This document shows positions 62,640 to 64,000 of a stretch of DNA of 64,000 nt, in pieces. The stretch is from NCBI GenBank assembly GCA_028023455.1, contig JAQFVV010000515.1:246001-310000 (forward strand), read 5' to 3'. Below the pieces are notes generated by a model. The model did no database searches. It saw nothing but the letters and a program-made list of their open reading frames with translations, and was not told the DNA's origin. The first letter of the stretch is position 1, and every line of letters starts with the position of its first letter. The stretch comes from Epiperipatus broadwayi. Taxonomy: Eukaryota; Onychophora; Udeonychophora; Euonychophora; Peripatidae. Made by a program: the position numbers and the translations under genes.

Positions 62640-62822
62640 TATATATATATTATTCATTCAGAAGCTGGGAGAAAGTTCAGGTCTTAGGCCTAGGAATTAA
62701 GTCTTTAGCCTCATCTCTCACACACATTTATAGTCAGTGCTTGGTCTCTATTAATATAGCAAATCTTCAAACTTTAATGGACAAACTTTAATCTACTACA
62801 TCCTCCAAACTCTTTAACTATT
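62640..62822. other. (AT)n border and short noncoding segment
   Basis: The last inverted unit ends at GTGGACAT and passes without a gap into (AT)n (62637-62650), then about 170 bp of unrecognised sequence. Confidence 0.5.
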
Positions 62823-63135
62823 TGGGCATTCCATCATCAGATTTTCAATGGTAAGAATGGCTGAAGAGTTGGAGAGTGGTGTAGATTGAAGCAGATCTAT
62901 TAAAGTCTGAAGATTTTCTGTCTTGATATACACCAAGCATTGATTACATATATGTATGGGAGATGATGATCAGGACCAACTGAAGAGTACTGGGTCAGCA
63001 TAAAATAGGTATATTGGAGATCATTTATCTTGTTCACATTTATATAGTCATGTGTATCAGTTGTATAAAATAGATTGGATAGCTGAAAGGGGCTTGAAAG
63101 CCTGGGTTCAAATCTCTTATATTTGTATCTAAACT
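62823..63135 (+). repeat. Dispersed repeat, same family as 23330-23690
   Basis: It shows 'gggcattccatcatcagatt', 'ggctgaagagttgga', 'aggaccaactgaagag', 'tggagatcatttatctt', 'catgtgtatcagttgt' and 'cttgaaagcctgggttcaaat' in order. The last block contains GGTTCAAATC, B-box-like, preceded by a tRNA-like 'attggatagctga'. Confidence 0.7.
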
Positions 63136-63284
63136 CCTGGGATATAAAGTATACCTGTATTTAAATATCACAGATTCAGCCTGCATCATGCCCACCACCC
63201 TTCTAGGTATTTAAATGAACAAGGTCTAGAGAAATCAGTGACTTAAGTCAACATAGGCATGTCAATAATATTGGCATCATCAAG

Positions 63285-63580
63285 GGATTTGGGCATCCCA
63301 TCATCAGATTCTCAATGACATGGATGTCTGAAGAGTTGGAGGGTGGAGTAGACTGAAACCTTGAAGATTTGCTATCTTAATATATAGAAAGAGCACTGAT
63401 TATATATATATGTGTGTGTGTGTTGGCTATGATGATCTAGATCAAATGATGGGTGCTGGTTCAGCATGAAATACATATACTGGAGATTATTTATCTTTTT
63501 CACATGTGTGTGGTCATGTGTATCAGTTGTCTGAGATAGAGTGGATAGCTGAAACTAGCTTGAAAGCCTAGGTTTGAATT
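63285..63580 (+). repeat. Dispersed repeat, second copy of the same family
   Basis: Same order as the copy 470 bp upstream, ending 'cttgaaagcctaggtttgaat'. It includes a (TG)n stretch at 63411-63422 and runs into (AT)n at about 63590-63608. The two copies in the same orientation suggest a local duplication or repeated insertion. Confidence 0.7.
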
Positions 63581-64000
63581 GCCTGTAATTATATATATAT
63601 ATATATATGCCCACACACATAATTTAGTATAAAAAGTAAATTTTAGTTTCTTTTATTTATTTTTTCGAGGAGAAAAGCTTAGTACAGAGTTTTTTTAGTT
63701 GTGTTTTCTTTTTAGTGATGGGATGAGGATTCTGATATTGATTTGAATGGCTGTTGTCATATTACACCATGTTGAGTTCTATCTCTAATATTGTCCAATC
63801 CTATATTTTTTAAAAAATTCATATGCCTTGAAATCTCTAGTCAGAAGAGCAGGGCATAACCTTTAAAAGATTCTAATAATTCACAAAGTAGATTAGCATC
63901 TAAGAGTTAATGAAGTATGATTCAAGGGTACTATGGATTTTTAACTTTCAATTCTCGATTTACGATATCCTCTGAGAAATGGTGTGTTTACATTGATGTG
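63581..64000. other. AT-rich noncoding DNA
   Basis: After an (AT)n tract, no gene or repeat is recognised up to the end of the window. Confidence 0.45.

Overview
This is a gene-poor, roughly 70% AT stretch of a eukaryotic, almost certainly invertebrate animal, genome. I find no complete host gene. The indicators are non-LTR retrotransposons of RTE-like, endonuclease-RT and Jockey-like type, a Penelope-like GIY-YIG fragment, a Ty3/Gypsy integrase remnant, a hAT element with an 8-bp target duplication, tRNA-like SINEs, very long trinucleotide and mononucleotide microsatellites, and hammerhead-ribozyme repeats. This mixture fits a repeat-rich invertebrate such as a mollusc or another lophotrochozoan, but the species cannot be read from the sequence.

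Layout. 1-12 kb: AT-rich DNA with old dispersed repeats, a 0.5-kb CT/poly-C microsatellite (3.86-4.37 kb) and a LINE 3' fragment (11.3 kb). 12-20 kb: a cluster of fold-back elements and MITEs, one mariner-like element carrying other repeats inside it, and a tandem/inverted cluster of about 340-390-bp units. 20-30 kb: long (AAT)n, poly-T and (TTA)n tracts, a LINE endonuclease remnant, a SINE with target duplication (24.2 kb), a nearly full-length but dead endonuclease-RT LINE (25.5-28.7 kb), and a Jockey-like RT fragment lying between two (TTA)n tracts (28.9-29.9 kb). 33-42 kb: Gypsy integrase debris, one possible small exon and an inverted-repeat family with a 10-bp target duplication. 42.4-46.4 kb: a full-length 3.2-kb RTE-like element nested inside an older, twin-primed copy of the same family, both with target duplications. 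47-56 kb: a second SINE, a Penelope-like palindrome (51.1-52.0 kb) and a hAT element (54.4-56.0 kb). 58.6-62.6 kb: the most striking locus.

That locus is a 408-bp satellite, seven full units plus a partial in one orientation followed by about 2.6 units inverted. Every complete unit carries a motif that folds as a type I hammerhead ribozyme: the core CTGACGA, GAAA and ATC triplet, plus stems I, II and III, with an internal loop in stem I. All ten copies are identical. Transcripts of the array could self-cleave into 408-nt monomers, the architecture of animal hammerhead satellites and retrozymes.

A second, older family of dispersed fold-back repeats (1.9, 8.1, 13.2, 14.9 and 56.6 kb, and more weakly 18.4-19.9 kb) carries what look like decayed hammerheads with a different sequence but the same plan: outer stem CCAA/TTGG, an internal loop, the CTGATGA core and GAAA. 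The window therefore appears to hold two generations of hammerhead-bearing repeats. The genes here do not cooperate in a pathway. The reading is of successive retrotransposition, nesting, inversion and microsatellite growth.
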